This document shows, piece after piece, positions 36,806 through 44,859 of a stretch of 64,000 bases of DNA. The stretch is from Candidatus Amarobacter glycogenicus. Lineage in GTDB: Bacteria > Chloroflexota > Dehalococcoidia > Tepidiformales > Tepidiformaceae. Below the pieces are notes generated by a model that did not search any database, was not told the DNA's origin, and saw only the letters and a list, made by a program, of their open reading frames with translations. The stretch lies in contig JADJZF010000003.1 of assembly GCA_016719395.1 (NCBI GenBank), forward strand, positions 124,001-188,000. The letters run 5' to 3'. Numbering within the stretch: the first letter of the stretch is position 1; each line of letters opens with the position of its first letter. The translations under genes were made by a program, and so were the position numbers.

Positions 36806-37957
36806 GTGCCCACTCCAGGAAAAGTAGCAATCGTCGGCGCCTCCGAAATGGTCAGCCCCGAAGGCGTCTTCCCGCAGTACTCGCAGCTCGGGCTGCACGC
36901 CGAGGCGGCAATCCGAGCCATGAAGGACGCGGGCCTGAAACCCTCCGATATCGACGGCGTCGCTTGCGCGGGCGCCAGCCCCACCGAGACCGCCTTCTAC
37001 CTTGGCATTACGCCCACCTACGTCGATGGCACATCCGTCGGCGGCTGCTCGTTCATGATCCACGTCCGCCACGCGGTCGCGGCAATCGAAGCAGGCCTCG
37101 CGACGACCGTGCTCGTCACCCATGGCGAAAGCGGCAAGAGCGGCATCGGCCGCGGCGGCTGGCCAATGGGCGGCGGCGCAAGCCTCCAGGCCCAGTTCGA
37201 GCAGTGGACCGGGCCAATGGGCGCGCCCACCTCGTTCACCATCCCGGTGATGCGCTACCTCAAGCAGTACAACGTGACCGAAGAACAACTCGCCATGGTC
37301 GCCGTTGTCCAGCGCGAGTACGCCGCCATGAACCCGAACGCGATGATGAAGGACCCGATCACGGTCGAAGATGTCCTCAACTCGCGGATGATCGCGTACC
37401 CTTTCCGTCTCTTCATGTGCTGCCTGGTGACCGACGGCGCCGGCGCCCTCATCCTCACTTCGGCCGACCGGGCGAAGGACTTCCCGACCAAGCCTGTCTA
37501 TATCCTCGGCACAGGCGAATCCGTCGAGACGCCGATGGTGTCGCAGATGAAGGACATGACCTCCTCCCGCGCCTTCAAGGTCGCAGGGCCGAATGCCCTC
37601 CGCGAAGCCGGCATCACCCACGATGACGTCGATCACCTGATGATCTACGACGCCTTCGCTCACCTGCCGCTCTACGGCCTCGAGGACCTCGGGTTCGTCG
37701 GCCCGGGCGAAGCGCCGGCCTTCATCTGGGAAGGCAACACGCGCCCCGGAGGCAAGCTGCCGCTCAACACCAACGGCGGCGGCCTCAGCCACACCCACTC
37801 CGGCATGTACGGCATGTACGCCCTCCAGGAGAGCGTGCGCCAGATGCGTGGGGACTGCTCCGCGCAGGTGGCTGGCGCGAAGATCAGCACGTGCCACGGC
37901 GTTGGCGGCATGTTTGCCGCCAGCGGCACTGTCATCATGTCCAACGAGCGCCCCTAG
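36806..37957 (+). CDS. SCP-x-like thiolase
   Basis: This 383-residue thiolase-fold enzyme starts VAIVGASEMVSPEG. The nucleophile region is TSVGGCSFMIHVRHAVAAI. The C-terminal catalytic region reads PLNTNGGGLSHTHSGMYGMYALQESV and STCHGVGGMFAASGTVI. These are the divergent SCP-x/lipid-transfer thiolases that act with DUF35 proteins on branched or steroid-like acyl-CoAs. The start is GTG 36806, after AAGGGAG. A terminator follows. Some family members are retro-aldolases (Ltp2-type) rather than thiolases, which remains possible. Confidence 0.85.
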   Translation: MPTPGKVAIVGASEMVSPEGVFPQYSQLGLHAEAAIRAMKDAGLKPSDIDGVACAGASPTETAFYLGITPTYVDGTSVGGCSFMIHVRHAVAAIEAGLATTVLVTHGESGKSGIGRGGWPMGGGASLQAQFEQWTGPMGAPTSFTIPVMRYLKQYNVTEEQLAMVAVVQREYAAMNPNAMMKDPITVEDVLNSRMIAYPFRLFMCCLVTDGAGALILTSADRAKDFPTKPVYILGTGESVETPMVSQMKDMTSSRAFKVAGPNALREAGITHDDVDHLMIYDAFAHLPLYGLEDLGFVGPGEAPAFIWEGNTRPGGKLPLNTNGGGLSHTHSGMYGMYALQESVRQMRGDCSAQVAGAKISTCHGVGGMFAASGTVIMSNERP

Positions 37958-37979
37958 CGCCTCGTCCTCTGCGTTCTCT

Positions 37980-38016
37980 GGAGCCCGGTGTGTTTCCACC
38001 GGGCTCCGTCCTTTTC
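37980..38016 (+). terminator. intrinsic terminator after the thiolase gene
   Basis: GGAGCCCGGTG (37980-37990) and CACCGGGCTCC (37997-38007) form a perfect 11-bp stem with a TGTTTC loop, 22 nt after the stop codon. GTCCTTTTCT follows as a T-rich tail. Confidence 0.85.
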
Positions 38017-38123
38017 TGGGCGCTTTACGAAACACCATCAAAACGTGTTGACAGGTTAGTTGCTCGAAATGTGCTTTCTTCCGAAGCTCGTAGCGGCGTT
38101 TGGCCAACACAGGAGCGAAAGCA

Positions 38124-38597
38124 ATGCCGCGGAAGATCAAGCCTTGCCTCTGGGTCGTCGGCGATGCCCAGGAAGTCGTGGACTACTACTCGGGCATTTT
38201 CGAAGACGTCCGTGTGACCGGCACACAGAACTTGCCTGATGGCTCGGCCTCCATCGCCGAGATCGAGATCCATGACCAGCCGTTCCAGCTGCTCCAGGGC
38301 GGCCCCGCGGGCTGGAGCTTCAATGAATCTGTCTCCTTCGCAGTGAGTTGTGCGGACCAGGCCGAAGCGGACCGCCTCTGGTACGCACTGACCGCCAACG
38401 GCGGCGAAGAGAGCCAGTGCGGCTGGCTGAAGGACAAGTACGGGATGTCCTGGCAGATCGTCCCGGAAGAGTTCAACGAACTGATGGAAGGTGATCCGGC
38501 GGCCGTCCAGCGCATGATCGACGAGATGATGACCCAGCGGCGGCTCGATATGGCGAAGCTTCGGGCGGCCTACGACGGCGAGGCCGTGGTCCGCTAG
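38124..38597 (+). CDS. PhnB-like VOC superfamily protein
   Basis: This 157-residue glyoxalase/VOC-fold protein of the PhnB family (Pfam 3-dmu-9_3-mt) opens IKPCLWVVGDAQEVVDYYSGIFED. It also has FQLLQGGPAGWSFNESVSFAVSCADQ and YALTANGGEESQCGWLKDKYGMSWQIVP. Biochemical function in this family is largely unknown. ATG 38124 has an AGGAG 8 nt upstream. A TTGACA at 38048 could be its -35, but no good -10 follows. Confidence 0.82.
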   Translation: MPRKIKPCLWVVGDAQEVVDYYSGIFEDVRVTGTQNLPDGSASIAEIEIHDQPFQLLQGGPAGWSFNESVSFAVSCADQAEADRLWYALTANGGEESQCGWLKDKYGMSWQIVPEEFNELMEGDPAAVQRMIDEMMTQRRLDMAKLRAAYDGEAVVR

Positions 38598-38660
38598 CGA
38601 TTGGACATTGGCGTCCACGGTCGGGAAACTTCGGACACGAATACCCCCCGAGGAACCTCT

Positions 38661-39443
38661 TTGTCCAACGACGCCACCTCCACCCCAGGCACCTCCACCG
38701 ACACGCCCGGTCCGGGCCACGGACCGCTGGTCATCGGCCTCGCCGGCACTATCGCCGCGGGCAAGTCCACCGTCGGCCAACTGCTGGTCGAACGCGGCGC
38801 GCACCACTGCGACGCCGACAAACTCGTCCACAAGCTTTATGACCCGGGCACACCCGGTTTCGACCGCGTCGTTGAAGCCTTCGGCCGCGAAGTCGTTGGC
38901 GCGGACGGTTATGTCGACCGAAAGATCCTCGGCGCGAAGGTCTTCGGGAAGCCGGAAGAGATGAACAAACTCACCCGGGCGATGGGGTCAATCACGGAGG
39001 CAATCAAGGCGGAGATCGACCGCTGGCGGGTCGAACTCGGACCTGACCAGATCTGCGTGATGGAAGCCGTCAACCTGATGGAACCCGGGTACGCCCGATG
39101 GTGCGATCAAACCTGGCTGATCGGCGTTGACAACGACATCGCCCGCGCGAGGCTCATCGAGACCCGTGCGATGAGCGAAGCCGAGGCCAACCAGCGCCTC
39201 GCGAGCATGATCCCGCTCGAGATCCGGGCGCCTGGCGCGGACTGGGTCTACAGGAACAATGGTTCTCTGGATGACCTCCGGACAGCCGTGAACGCCGAAC
39301 TCGACCGAATCCTGGCCTTGCGGAAGTCGGGCGGCGCGCTGGAGTCCAAGTTCCCGGCCTGGTGGGCGGTGTTCCTCGAACGGAACAAGGAACGGCTGGC
39401 GAAGAGCGGCGCGACCATCGAAGGCGTCAAGAAGGAAGGTTAG
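38661..39443 (+). CDS. coaE: dephospho-CoA kinase-like P-loop kinase
   Basis: This 260-residue kinase resembles CoaE, which makes CoA from dephospho-CoA. The P-loop is IGLAGTIAAGKSTVGQLL, with HHCDADKLVHKLYDPGTPGFDRVVEAFG and a YVDRKILGAKVFG segment as in CoaE. It differs in having a Ser/Thr-rich N-terminal tail of about 20 residues and a C-terminal extension of about 50 residues. It could be a divergent paralogue rather than the housekeeping enzyme. TTG 38661 is preferred, since GAGGA lies 6 nt upstream; an earlier in-frame TTG (38601) lacks one. Confidence 0.78.
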   Translation: MSNDATSTPGTSTDTPGPGHGPLVIGLAGTIAAGKSTVGQLLVERGAHHCDADKLVHKLYDPGTPGFDRVVEAFGREVVGADGYVDRKILGAKVFGKPEEMNKLTRAMGSITEAIKAEIDRWRVELGPDQICVMEAVNLMEPGYARWCDQTWLIGVDNDIARARLIETRAMSEAEANQRLASMIPLEIRAPGADWVYRNNGSLDDLRTAVNAELDRILALRKSGGALESKFPAWWAVFLERNKERLAKSGATIEGVKKEG

Positions 39444-39474
39444 GCAAGAATCCCGGACCGCCTGGAGGAGTCGC

Positions 39475-39650
39475 ATGATCGGCCCAGCCGAGCGGCAGCT
39501 CCGGACGGACCAGCGGGCTGGGGGCTACGGGGGCGCGGCATCCCCGGTCCGAATGCGACCATCTCGGAACGCCCCGTCCTCCCAGCACGGCTTCCCCCCG
39601 CGGCGATTGCCGTGTGGCGCCCCGGGTTCAAGTCAACGACCCCGGGGGTT
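39475..39650 (+). CDS. possible 5' fragment of a disrupted gene
   Basis: An ATG at 39475 follows a perfect GGAGGAG and starts MIGPAERQLRTDQRAGGYGG. After about 20 codons the better-looking reading moves to the adjacent frame (GIPGPNATISERPVLPARL). Both stretches have strong third-position GC. The sequence then runs into a hairpin and the poly-C tract. I do not recognise a product. Confidence 0.25.
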
Positions 39651-39658
39651 TTGTTTTA
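39620..39658 (+). terminator. hairpin with T-rich tail after coaE
   Basis: CCCCGGG (39620-39626) and CCCGGGG (39641-39647) form a 7-bp GC stem around a 14-nt loop, followed by GTTTTGTTTTA. This resembles an intrinsic terminator, but it borders the poly-C tract and the local sequence may be unreliable. Confidence 0.45.
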
Positions 39659-39900
39659 CCCCCCCCGCCCCCGCCGGGCCCCCCGAAACCCCAAACAACC
39701 CCCAAAAAACCCCCCCCCAGAAACCCCCCCCCCCGCCCCGCGTCCCCCCCCGGCCCCCCCCCCGCCCCTTCCCCCCCTTTTTCCCCCCCCACCTCCCCCC
39801 CCCCCGACACCCCCGCCCCCCACAAAAATTGAAAAAACAACCCCCCCACGGCGTAAATCACCCCCCGAAACGTTGGGACGAGTCTTCCCGCCCCCCCCCG
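39659..39900. repeat. 240-nt poly-C-dominated tract, probable artefact
   Basis: Runs of 6-12 C residues broken by A or G islands fill this interval, and T is rare. Open frames across it encode only Pro- or Gly-rich junk. The SGNH hydrolase gene on the minus strand loses its C-terminus on entering it. Read on the minus strand this is poly-G, the pattern of two-colour sequencing dropout. About 400 nt between coaE and the hydrolase hold nothing else certain apart from the hairpin and the short open frame at 39475. Confidence 0.7.
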
Positions 39901-40760
39901 AGTTGGAGTTCGCCCGCCGCGGCCGCGGAAGACAACGCGGGAGTTGTTCGCCTTTTTCGCTGTTCCCCTTCGCCCGTCCTGCCGCGAGGATTGGAGGCGA
40001 CCCCGCACGCAACCACGGCCCCAGTCCGCGAGCGGTTTCCCGCGCCGCCCGCCCGGCCGGGTGCCGGCGCGGCGCTCACATGGAGCCCGTCGGGCAGAAA
40101 GCGGGTATCGGGCACGCTGCCTTCTTGGAGGTTGATGAACGTTATCCTCAGCCGCCCGGTCAGGGTGCGCATCTCGTCCAGGAAGCGAAGAAGTACCACC
40201 TCCTTCTGCGAAGGCGGGCCGGAACGGCGGTTCTCCAGCTTCACGAAGCCGTGGACAGCGACAACCTGGATGTCTTCCTGGCGGGCGAGCAACTGGAGGG
40301 CCTTCGTCGTCCCTTCCACCGCCACCTCGTAGGTTGTCACCGGGGCGGCACCGAACACGCGGCGGGCCACGGCCCTGCCGGAGCGATTCAGCGTCACTGC
40401 CAACCTGCCCCGGTCCCGCGTCAGCTCGTCCAATCGCGTGGCGAAGGCGTGGTACACATTCCCCATCCGCTCGCCGAAGCGCTCCCGGACGCCGGGTTCG
40501 ATTACCGGATTCAGGAAGGAGAAGCTGCTCAGAGTCACGAACACGATGTCGGGCTCGCGCCGGCGAAGCTCGCGCTCGAGGTAGTCTTCGGAGCCGGGCG
40601 CGTGTGCGAAGAACGGCCGCACCGTGATTTCCACCGGTTGGCCTGTCAATTCCGGCAGTGCGCTCGCGACGAGATTGGGCCAGGCCGCCTGGCGGTCGGC
40701 GAGTTGGACGCCGCCGGTGTTGCTCTGGCCGAAGATGAGGATGCGCGTTGGGTCAGTCAC
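39858..40760 (-). CDS. SGNH/GDSL-type hydrolase, C-terminus corrupted
   Basis: The first 225 residues look like an SGNH hydrolase: ILIFGQSNTGGVQLADRQAAW with the nucleophile Ser in GQS, IVFVTLSSFSFLN, and the catalytic Asp-His motif in FLPDGLHVS. Natural sequence seems to stop shortly after that motif, near 40070. The remaining open frame (to 39858) is Arg/Gly-rich and runs into the poly-C tract, so the true C-terminus is lost. No signal peptide is visible. It diverges from the MaoC pair. Confidence 0.72.
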   Translation of the reverse strand: MTDPTRILIFGQSNTGGVQLADRQAAWPNLVASALPELTGQPVEITVRPFFAHAPGSEDYLERELRRREPDIVFVTLSSFSFLNPVIEPGVRERFGERMGNVYHAFATRLDELTRDRGRLAVTLNRSGRAVARRVFGAAPVTTYEVAVEGTTKALQLLARQEDIQVVAVHGFVKLENRRSGPPSQKEVVLLRFLDEMRTLTGRLRITFINLQEGSVPDTRFLPDGLHVSAAPAPGRAGGAGNRSRTGAVVACGVASNPRGRTGEGEQRKRRTTPALSSAAAAGELQLGGGREDSSQRFGG

Positions 40761-40865
40761 GCTGGCAGTCTGTTGGCCCGGCTGCGCACCGGCAAATCGA
40801 TCCCTTGCCGCCCTTCGTCCTCCTTCGTACCATCCTCTGGCAATCCAAAGCCCCAGGAGTTACCC

Positions 40866-41354
40866 ATGGCAGACGAGGGATTCGAATTCCCGGTCGACCG
40901 CACGCAGGTCATGCTCTTCGCACGCTCACTGCTCGACATCCGCCCCGAGTTCTCGGACCCGAATGACCCGGCGACCAAGGCCGTCGGGGGCATCGTGACC
41001 CCGCCGACGTTCGTGCAGTGCAGCGCGCACTGGCAGCCGAACTACCCGCTCGACATCACCCGGCCGCGCCAGGGACCACCTCCGGCGCAACGTGGCGATG
41101 GCCCGGGGGGTGGGGGCGGCGGCCTTGGCCGCGGCCTTCACGCAGAACAACACTACGAGTACCACCACCCGATCCACGTGGGCGACACGCTCACCGTGAC
41201 GACCAAGCCGGGCAACCGCTGGGAGAAGGAAGGCCGCCGTGGCGGCAAGATGACCTTCAGCGAGTCGGTCACCGAGTACCGCAACCAGGACGGCGTCCTC
41301 TGTGTCACCGCCACCAGCGTCGGCGTCCAGACCGAACGCGCCGTGGACCAGTAG
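40866..41354 (+). CDS. MaoC-like dehydratase, N-terminal-type subunit
   Basis: This 162-residue hot-dog-fold protein is of the FAS1-like dehydratase (MaoC_dehydrat_N) group. MLFARSLLDIRPEFSDPNDPATKAVGGIVTPPTFVQC, HAEQHYEYHHPIHVGDTLTVTTKPG and MTFSESVTEYRNQDGVLCVTATS are the conserved strands. Such subunits pair with a MaoC partner to hydrate enoyl-CoA thioesters. An AGGAG precedes the ATG, and the partner follows 11 nt downstream. A Gly-rich loop (GDGPGGGGGGLGRG) is unusual but in frame. Confidence 0.82.
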   Translation: MADEGFEFPVDRTQVMLFARSLLDIRPEFSDPNDPATKAVGGIVTPPTFVQCSAHWQPNYPLDITRPRQGPPPAQRGDGPGGGGGGLGRGLHAEQHYEYHHPIHVGDTLTVTTKPGNRWEKEGRRGGKMTFSESVTEYRNQDGVLCVTATSVGVQTERAVDQ

Positions 41355-41365
41355 GGAGGAACGAA

Positions 41366-41755
41366 ATGGCACTCAAAGTCGGCGACACCCGTGAACAGGT
41401 CGTCATCGAAAACGTGAACCGCTCGCACATCGTGAAATACGCCGGCGCGAGCGGGGACTTCAACCCGCTCCACCACGATGAAGGCGCCGCCCAGAAGATG
41501 GCTGGCTACCCTTCCGTCTTCGCCCACGGAATGCTGTCGATGGGCCTGACCGGCCGGATGCTGACCGACTGGCTCGGACCGACCGCGCTGAAGAAGTACG
41601 GCGTCCGTTTCACCAAGCAGGTCTGGCCGGGCGACACGCTCACCGCCAGGGGAGAAGTGACCAAAGTCGAAGGTGGAATGGCGACCATCAAGGTCATCAC
41701 GACCAACCAGAACGGGGAGTCTGTCGTCGAAGGCGAAGCTATCGCCCAGGCGTAA
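41366..41755 (+). CDS. MaoC-like enoyl-CoA hydratase
   Basis: This 129-residue hot-dog-fold protein carries the hydratase 2 motif ASGDFNPLHHDEGAA, with the catalytic Asp and His, and FAHGMLSMGLTGRML. It is the catalytic half of a two-gene hydratase with the upstream FAS1-like subunit. The same two-subunit layout is used for bulky or steroid-side-chain enoyl-CoAs in actinobacteria. GGGAGG precedes the ATG, and a strong hairpin follows the stop. It probably works with the SCP-x thiolases in the window, which is inference. Confidence 0.88.
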   Translation: MALKVGDTREQVVIENVNRSHIVKYAGASGDFNPLHHDEGAAQKMAGYPSVFAHGMLSMGLTGRMLTDWLGPTALKKYGVRFTKQVWPGDTLTARGEVTKVEGGMATIKVITTNQNGESVVEGEAIAQA

Positions 41756-41780
41756 GCCCCGCGGGATGCGAGTCCCTGCG

Positions 41781-41807
41781 CCCCTCCTTCGAAGGTCGAA
41801 GGAGGGG
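41781..41807 (+). terminator. hairpin terminator after the MaoC pair
   Basis: CCCCTCCTTCGA (41781-41792) and TCGAAGGAGGGG (41796-41807) form a perfect 12-bp stem with a 3-nt loop, 25 nt after the stop. A T-tract is absent. Confidence 0.7.
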
Positions 41808-41860
41808 CGTTCCGCTTCCACGGGTACGCCGCCATCGTTTCGCGACATTTTCGGCGCAGA

Positions 41861-42865
41861 ATGCCTTCCATGAACCGTCTTTTCGCCGCCGTACTCTTCG
41901 CCGTCCTTATCCTCTCCGTCGGATGTTCCGGGAGGGACGGCAAGGATGAACCAACCGTGACGACATCCCCCGCCTCGCCCGGAGCCACCGCCTCCGCCGT
42001 GACGGGGACGGCGACCGTGGCGGCGACGGCGGCCAGGGGCGCCGCCCTGCCGAAGGGAGTCTCACACGCGACGCTCCCTTCTGGCGGACTTGAGCGCACC
42101 TACCGGCTGTTCGTGCCTTCAAACGCGAAGGCATCGGACAAGCTGCCGCTCGTTATCGGGCTGCACGGGGGGCTCGGCTGGGGCGACCAGTTCGCCGCCA
42201 ATTCGAATTTCGAGACCCTGGCCGAGGCGGAGGGCTTCATCGTCGCCTTCCCGGACGGGACCAACCGGACATGGAACGCCGGCAGCTGCTGTGGCCAGGC
42301 GTCCTCAAAGAACATCGACGACGTGGGCTTTCTCGCCTCTCTGATCCAGCACCTCGCAGCGACGCTTCCCGTCGACAGCAATCGTATCTACATGACCGGG
42401 CACTCGAACGGGGGAATGATGTCGTTCCGGTTCGGCTGCGAGCGACCGGACCTGGTGCGCGGCGTCGCGCCAGTTGCAGGCTCCCTGGAAATCCCGAAGT
42501 GCCAGCCCACCGGCGGCACATCTCTGCTCGCAATTCACGGCGACGCGGACCAGAACCACCCGATCGAGGGCGGGGAAGGGGACCGCTCCATCGCCGGGGT
42601 GCCGTTTGTCTCGATGGACGACTCGCTGTCACGGTGGACTGGGGGCATGCAATGCGAGGCAAACCCGTCGCATTCAACCTCTGGCGCGCTCACGACGACT
42701 CTTTGGAAAGGATGCCGCGACGGAGCCACGGCAACGTTCATCGTCATCGCTGACGCCGACCACCCGTGGCCCGGCGGAGTCGCGCGGGCCGGTGTCCAGG
42801 ACCGGGTCTCGGACAAGCTCGAGGCGACCCTGGCAGTTTGGTCGTTCTTCAAGACGCTGCGGTAG
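41861..42865 (+). CDS. exported PHB-depolymerase/feruloyl-esterase-like lipoprotein
   Basis: This 334-residue secreted alpha/beta hydrolase has a signal peptide ending in the lipobox LSVGC (Cys about 22) and then a Thr/Ala-rich linker. LVIGLHGGLGWGDQ is the oxyanion region, and the nucleophile lies in MTGHSNGGMMSF. The Asp is in AIHGDADQNHP and the His in DADHPWPGG. This is the LpqC/poly(3-hydroxybutyrate) depolymerase-like esterase family. The natural substrate is unknown; polyester or aromatic ester hydrolysis outside the membrane is likely. ATG 41870 is an alternative start. Confidence 0.87.
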   Translation: MPSMNRLFAAVLFAVLILSVGCSGRDGKDEPTVTTSPASPGATASAVTGTATVAATAARGAALPKGVSHATLPSGGLERTYRLFVPSNAKASDKLPLVIGLHGGLGWGDQFAANSNFETLAEAEGFIVAFPDGTNRTWNAGSCCGQASSKNIDDVGFLASLIQHLAATLPVDSNRIYMTGHSNGGMMSFRFGCERPDLVRGVAPVAGSLEIPKCQPTGGTSLLAIHGDADQNHPIEGGEGDRSIAGVPFVSMDDSLSRWTGGMQCEANPSHSTSGALTTTLWKGCRDGATATFIVIADADHPWPGGVARAGVQDRVSDKLEATLAVWSFFKTLR

Positions 42866-42875
42866 GCGCGCCGTC

Positions 42876-43691
42876 CTATCCGTAGAGGCGGGATGCTTCG
42901 GCTTCGAGCTGCCGCCTTTGGCTCTCCGTCATCGGCTCGAAGGCCAGCGCGGTGGCGACGTTCTCGAAGACCCGGGAGGGGTAGCGCGCGCCCGGTATCG
43001 CTATCGAAACCCCCGGGTTTGAGAGCACATACCGAAGCAGGTTGGCGGGCGTTAGCAGGCCCGCCGTGCCCCGCGCGATGTTGCCGCGCATCGTCGTGGT
43101 CCGCCCGGAACCGCCGACCGGCCGCATCGCGATGACGCCGACATCGTGTTCTGCAGCCAGGTCGATGAGCGGCGCCGATTCGGGGTAGAAGGCGGAGTAC
43201 TCCAGCATGACCGTGTCGAACTCGCCGGAAAGGATGGCGTGCCGCGCGATCTCCAGGCTGTGGGTGGAGATCCCGATGTGTCCGATCAGTCCGCGGTATT
43301 GCGCAGTCTTCAAGCCGTCGAGCGCACCACCTTCGGCCGTGACTGCCTCCCATGCCTCGGGCGTGGAGATATCGTGGAGCTGGTAGAGCGCGAGACGGGA
43401 AACGCCCAGGACCGACAACGAGCGGTCGACCTCGTACTGGGCGGCGCCGGCCGTGTGGCGGAATGTTTTCGAGGCGATCTGCCAGCCCTCGCCGCCGCGC
43501 TCCCGGACGACCTGCCCAAGGAGATGTTCCGAGCCTTCGTAGTCGCGCGCTGTGTCGACGAAATCGATGCCACTGTCGAGCGCAGCGACCACGGTCTCGA
43601 AAGCTTCCGGCGAGTGGGGCGTGTCCATCGCACCCAGACCAAGTTCGGAGACCATCAGCCCTGTGCGACCAAGCCGTCGCTTCTTCAACAT
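42876..43691 (-). CDS. aldo/keto reductase
   Basis: This 271-residue (beta/alpha)8-barrel NADPH-dependent oxidoreductase has its tetrad in place: Asp and Tyr in FVDTARDYEGSE, Lys in QIASKTFRH and His in LYQLHD. IAIPGARYPSRVFEN matches the C-terminal cofactor-binding segment. The sequence is closest to the YdhF/Tas-like general AKR group; the substrate is unknown. The gene converges on the esterase gene. Confidence 0.9.
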   Translation of the reverse strand: MLKKRRLGRTGLMVSELGLGAMDTPHSPEAFETVVAALDSGIDFVDTARDYEGSEHLLGQVVRERGGEGWQIASKTFRHTAGAAQYEVDRSLSVLGVSRLALYQLHDISTPEAWEAVTAEGGALDGLKTAQYRGLIGHIGISTHSLEIARHAILSGEFDTVMLEYSAFYPESAPLIDLAAEHDVGVIAMRPVGGSGRTTTMRGNIARGTAGLLTPANLLRYVLSNPGVSIAIPGARYPSRVFENVATALAFEPMTESQRRQLEAEASRLYG

Positions 43692-43705
43692 CGGAGGCGC
43701 CTCGC

Positions 43706-44399
43706 CTACTTCGGCAGTTTCGGCCCAATGACGGCGAAGACATCCCTCGCCGCCTTCTCGGCTTCAGCCTTCGTCATGCGCTTCTCGAGATCCGCAACCG
43801 AGAGGATCGAGTCGGACGAGCGCGAGAAGACATCGAGCGAGACCAGGGTGCCGCCGTTGTGGAACCAGGCCCGGTAGGAGTTGGCGGAAGAGCGGGAGAC
43901 GCTCCATCCGGCGCCCCTGGTTTCAACGTAACTCTGGGCGAAGTAGTAGAGCCCTTTCGCTGTGTTCAAGCTGGACTGCCCCGAACTCCCAGCGCAGCGC
44001 CGGGTTCTCGATGTGTGCGGAGGGAAGGATCGACTTCAGGTTCCGCTGAGCTTCCGCCGCTTCGTACGCCTTCGGGTCCAGGCTCCCACAGATGAATGCG
44101 TCGCACTGGGCGAGCTGGACGCGCACGAGGAGCGACGCCCCACCCGCCGTCTTGACGTCGGCGGTGTACGTAAGCGCTCCGCCGAGGAGGTTGAGCGAAG
44201 AATCCGAGGCGGCGTAACCGGGCACCACGAGCTTCAACAGCTCCCCGATCTCGGTCGCTGAAGGCGTTGGTGCGGACTGTGTGCTCGATCCGCCTCCGCC
44301 CTGGGGCGTGGAGGCGCCTGCGTCGTCGTCCCCTCCCCCGCTACAGGCGGCGGAGACAAACGCAAAGAGGGCAGCGGTAACGATCAGCAACTTTGGCAT
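43706..44399 (-). CDS. lipoprotein of unknown function (frameshifted)
   Basis: The protein starts MPKLLIVTAALFAFVSAAC with a lipobox Cys at about 19, then a Gly/Ser/Thr linker. ATEIGELLKLVVPGYAASDSSLNLLGGALTYTADVKTAGG begins a globular domain, and QCDAFICGSLDPKAYEAAEAQRNLKS follows. Near 43950 the frame changes: the sensible continuation NTAKGLYYFAQSYVETRGAG is in the adjacent frame to 43706. Read through, it is about 230 residues. I do not recognise the domain. It lies upstream of and co-directional with the aldo/keto reductase gene. Confidence 0.65.
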
Positions 44400-44453
44400 G
44401 GCCCAATGATGGGCGCGGTCCAGCCGTTGGGTCGAACGCAGAGGAGTTCGAAC

Positions 44454-44484
44454 TTGACGCCTACAGCTCTCAGTGTGTTATTTT
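44454..44484 (+). promoter_or_regulatory. promoter of the small RHH-like gene
   Basis: TTGACG (44454-44459) is followed after 18 nt by TTATTT (44478-44483). The predicted start of transcription lies about 30 nt before the ATG at 44521, leaving room for the AGGAG at 44509. Confidence 0.5.
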
Positions 44485-44520
44485 GTTACCTGTGTCCCAA
44501 TATCACTGAGGAGCTACACG

Positions 44521-44822
44521 ATGGCCGCCAGACCAGACACAAACGTCGAACGCGTCCAGCTCGGAGTGCGCCTGGAAAAGCGGATGGTGCAGGTGCTGAA
44601 GGGTCTCGCCGAGTTCAACGACGAGACCCTCGGGCAGCTGCTCGAGAAGATTGTCCTCCACTCGTTCGAGCCGATGCCGGGAGAGGAAGGCGAGTGGAGC
44701 GCAAGCCCCATGGGAAGCGAGCACTCGCCGCCATCACCGACTTGAAGCGGGTCTACGGGATGGAATACGGCGTCCACGCGACCCGCGCGTTCGCGGCGGA
44801 AAGTGAGTGCGCGGGGCCGTGA
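44521..44822 (+). CDS. small RHH-like protein of unknown function (frameshifted)
   Basis: The first part reads VERVQLGVRLEKRMVQVLKGLAEFNDETLGQLLEKIVLHSFE, which looks like a strand-helix-helix, ribbon-helix-helix-type domain. Near 44715 the frame shifts: LAAITDLKRVYGMEYGVHATRAFAAES in the neighbouring frame is the expected helical C-terminus. One missing base would give a single protein of about 100 residues. It has its own promoter and AGGAG site. DNA binding is possible, but the target is unknown. Confidence 0.6.
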
Positions 44823-44859
44823 GCGGGGCGGACGCGTGCCCACCCGCAGGCCGGCGTTG

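Noticed and set aside
39560..39650. Possible tRNA remnant: GGGTTCAAGTC resembles a T-loop
   Set aside because: The flanking bases do not form a T-stem, no acceptor or anticodon arm can be drawn, and the same bases form a better terminator-like hairpin (CCCCGGG...CCCGGGG).
39612..41354. Long open frame through the poly-C tract joined to the MaoC-like gene
   Set aside because: The Pro-rich part comes from the C tract, and 39.9-40.8 kb is antisense to the SGNH hydrolase. Only the part from ATG 40866 has homology and a Shine-Dalgarno.
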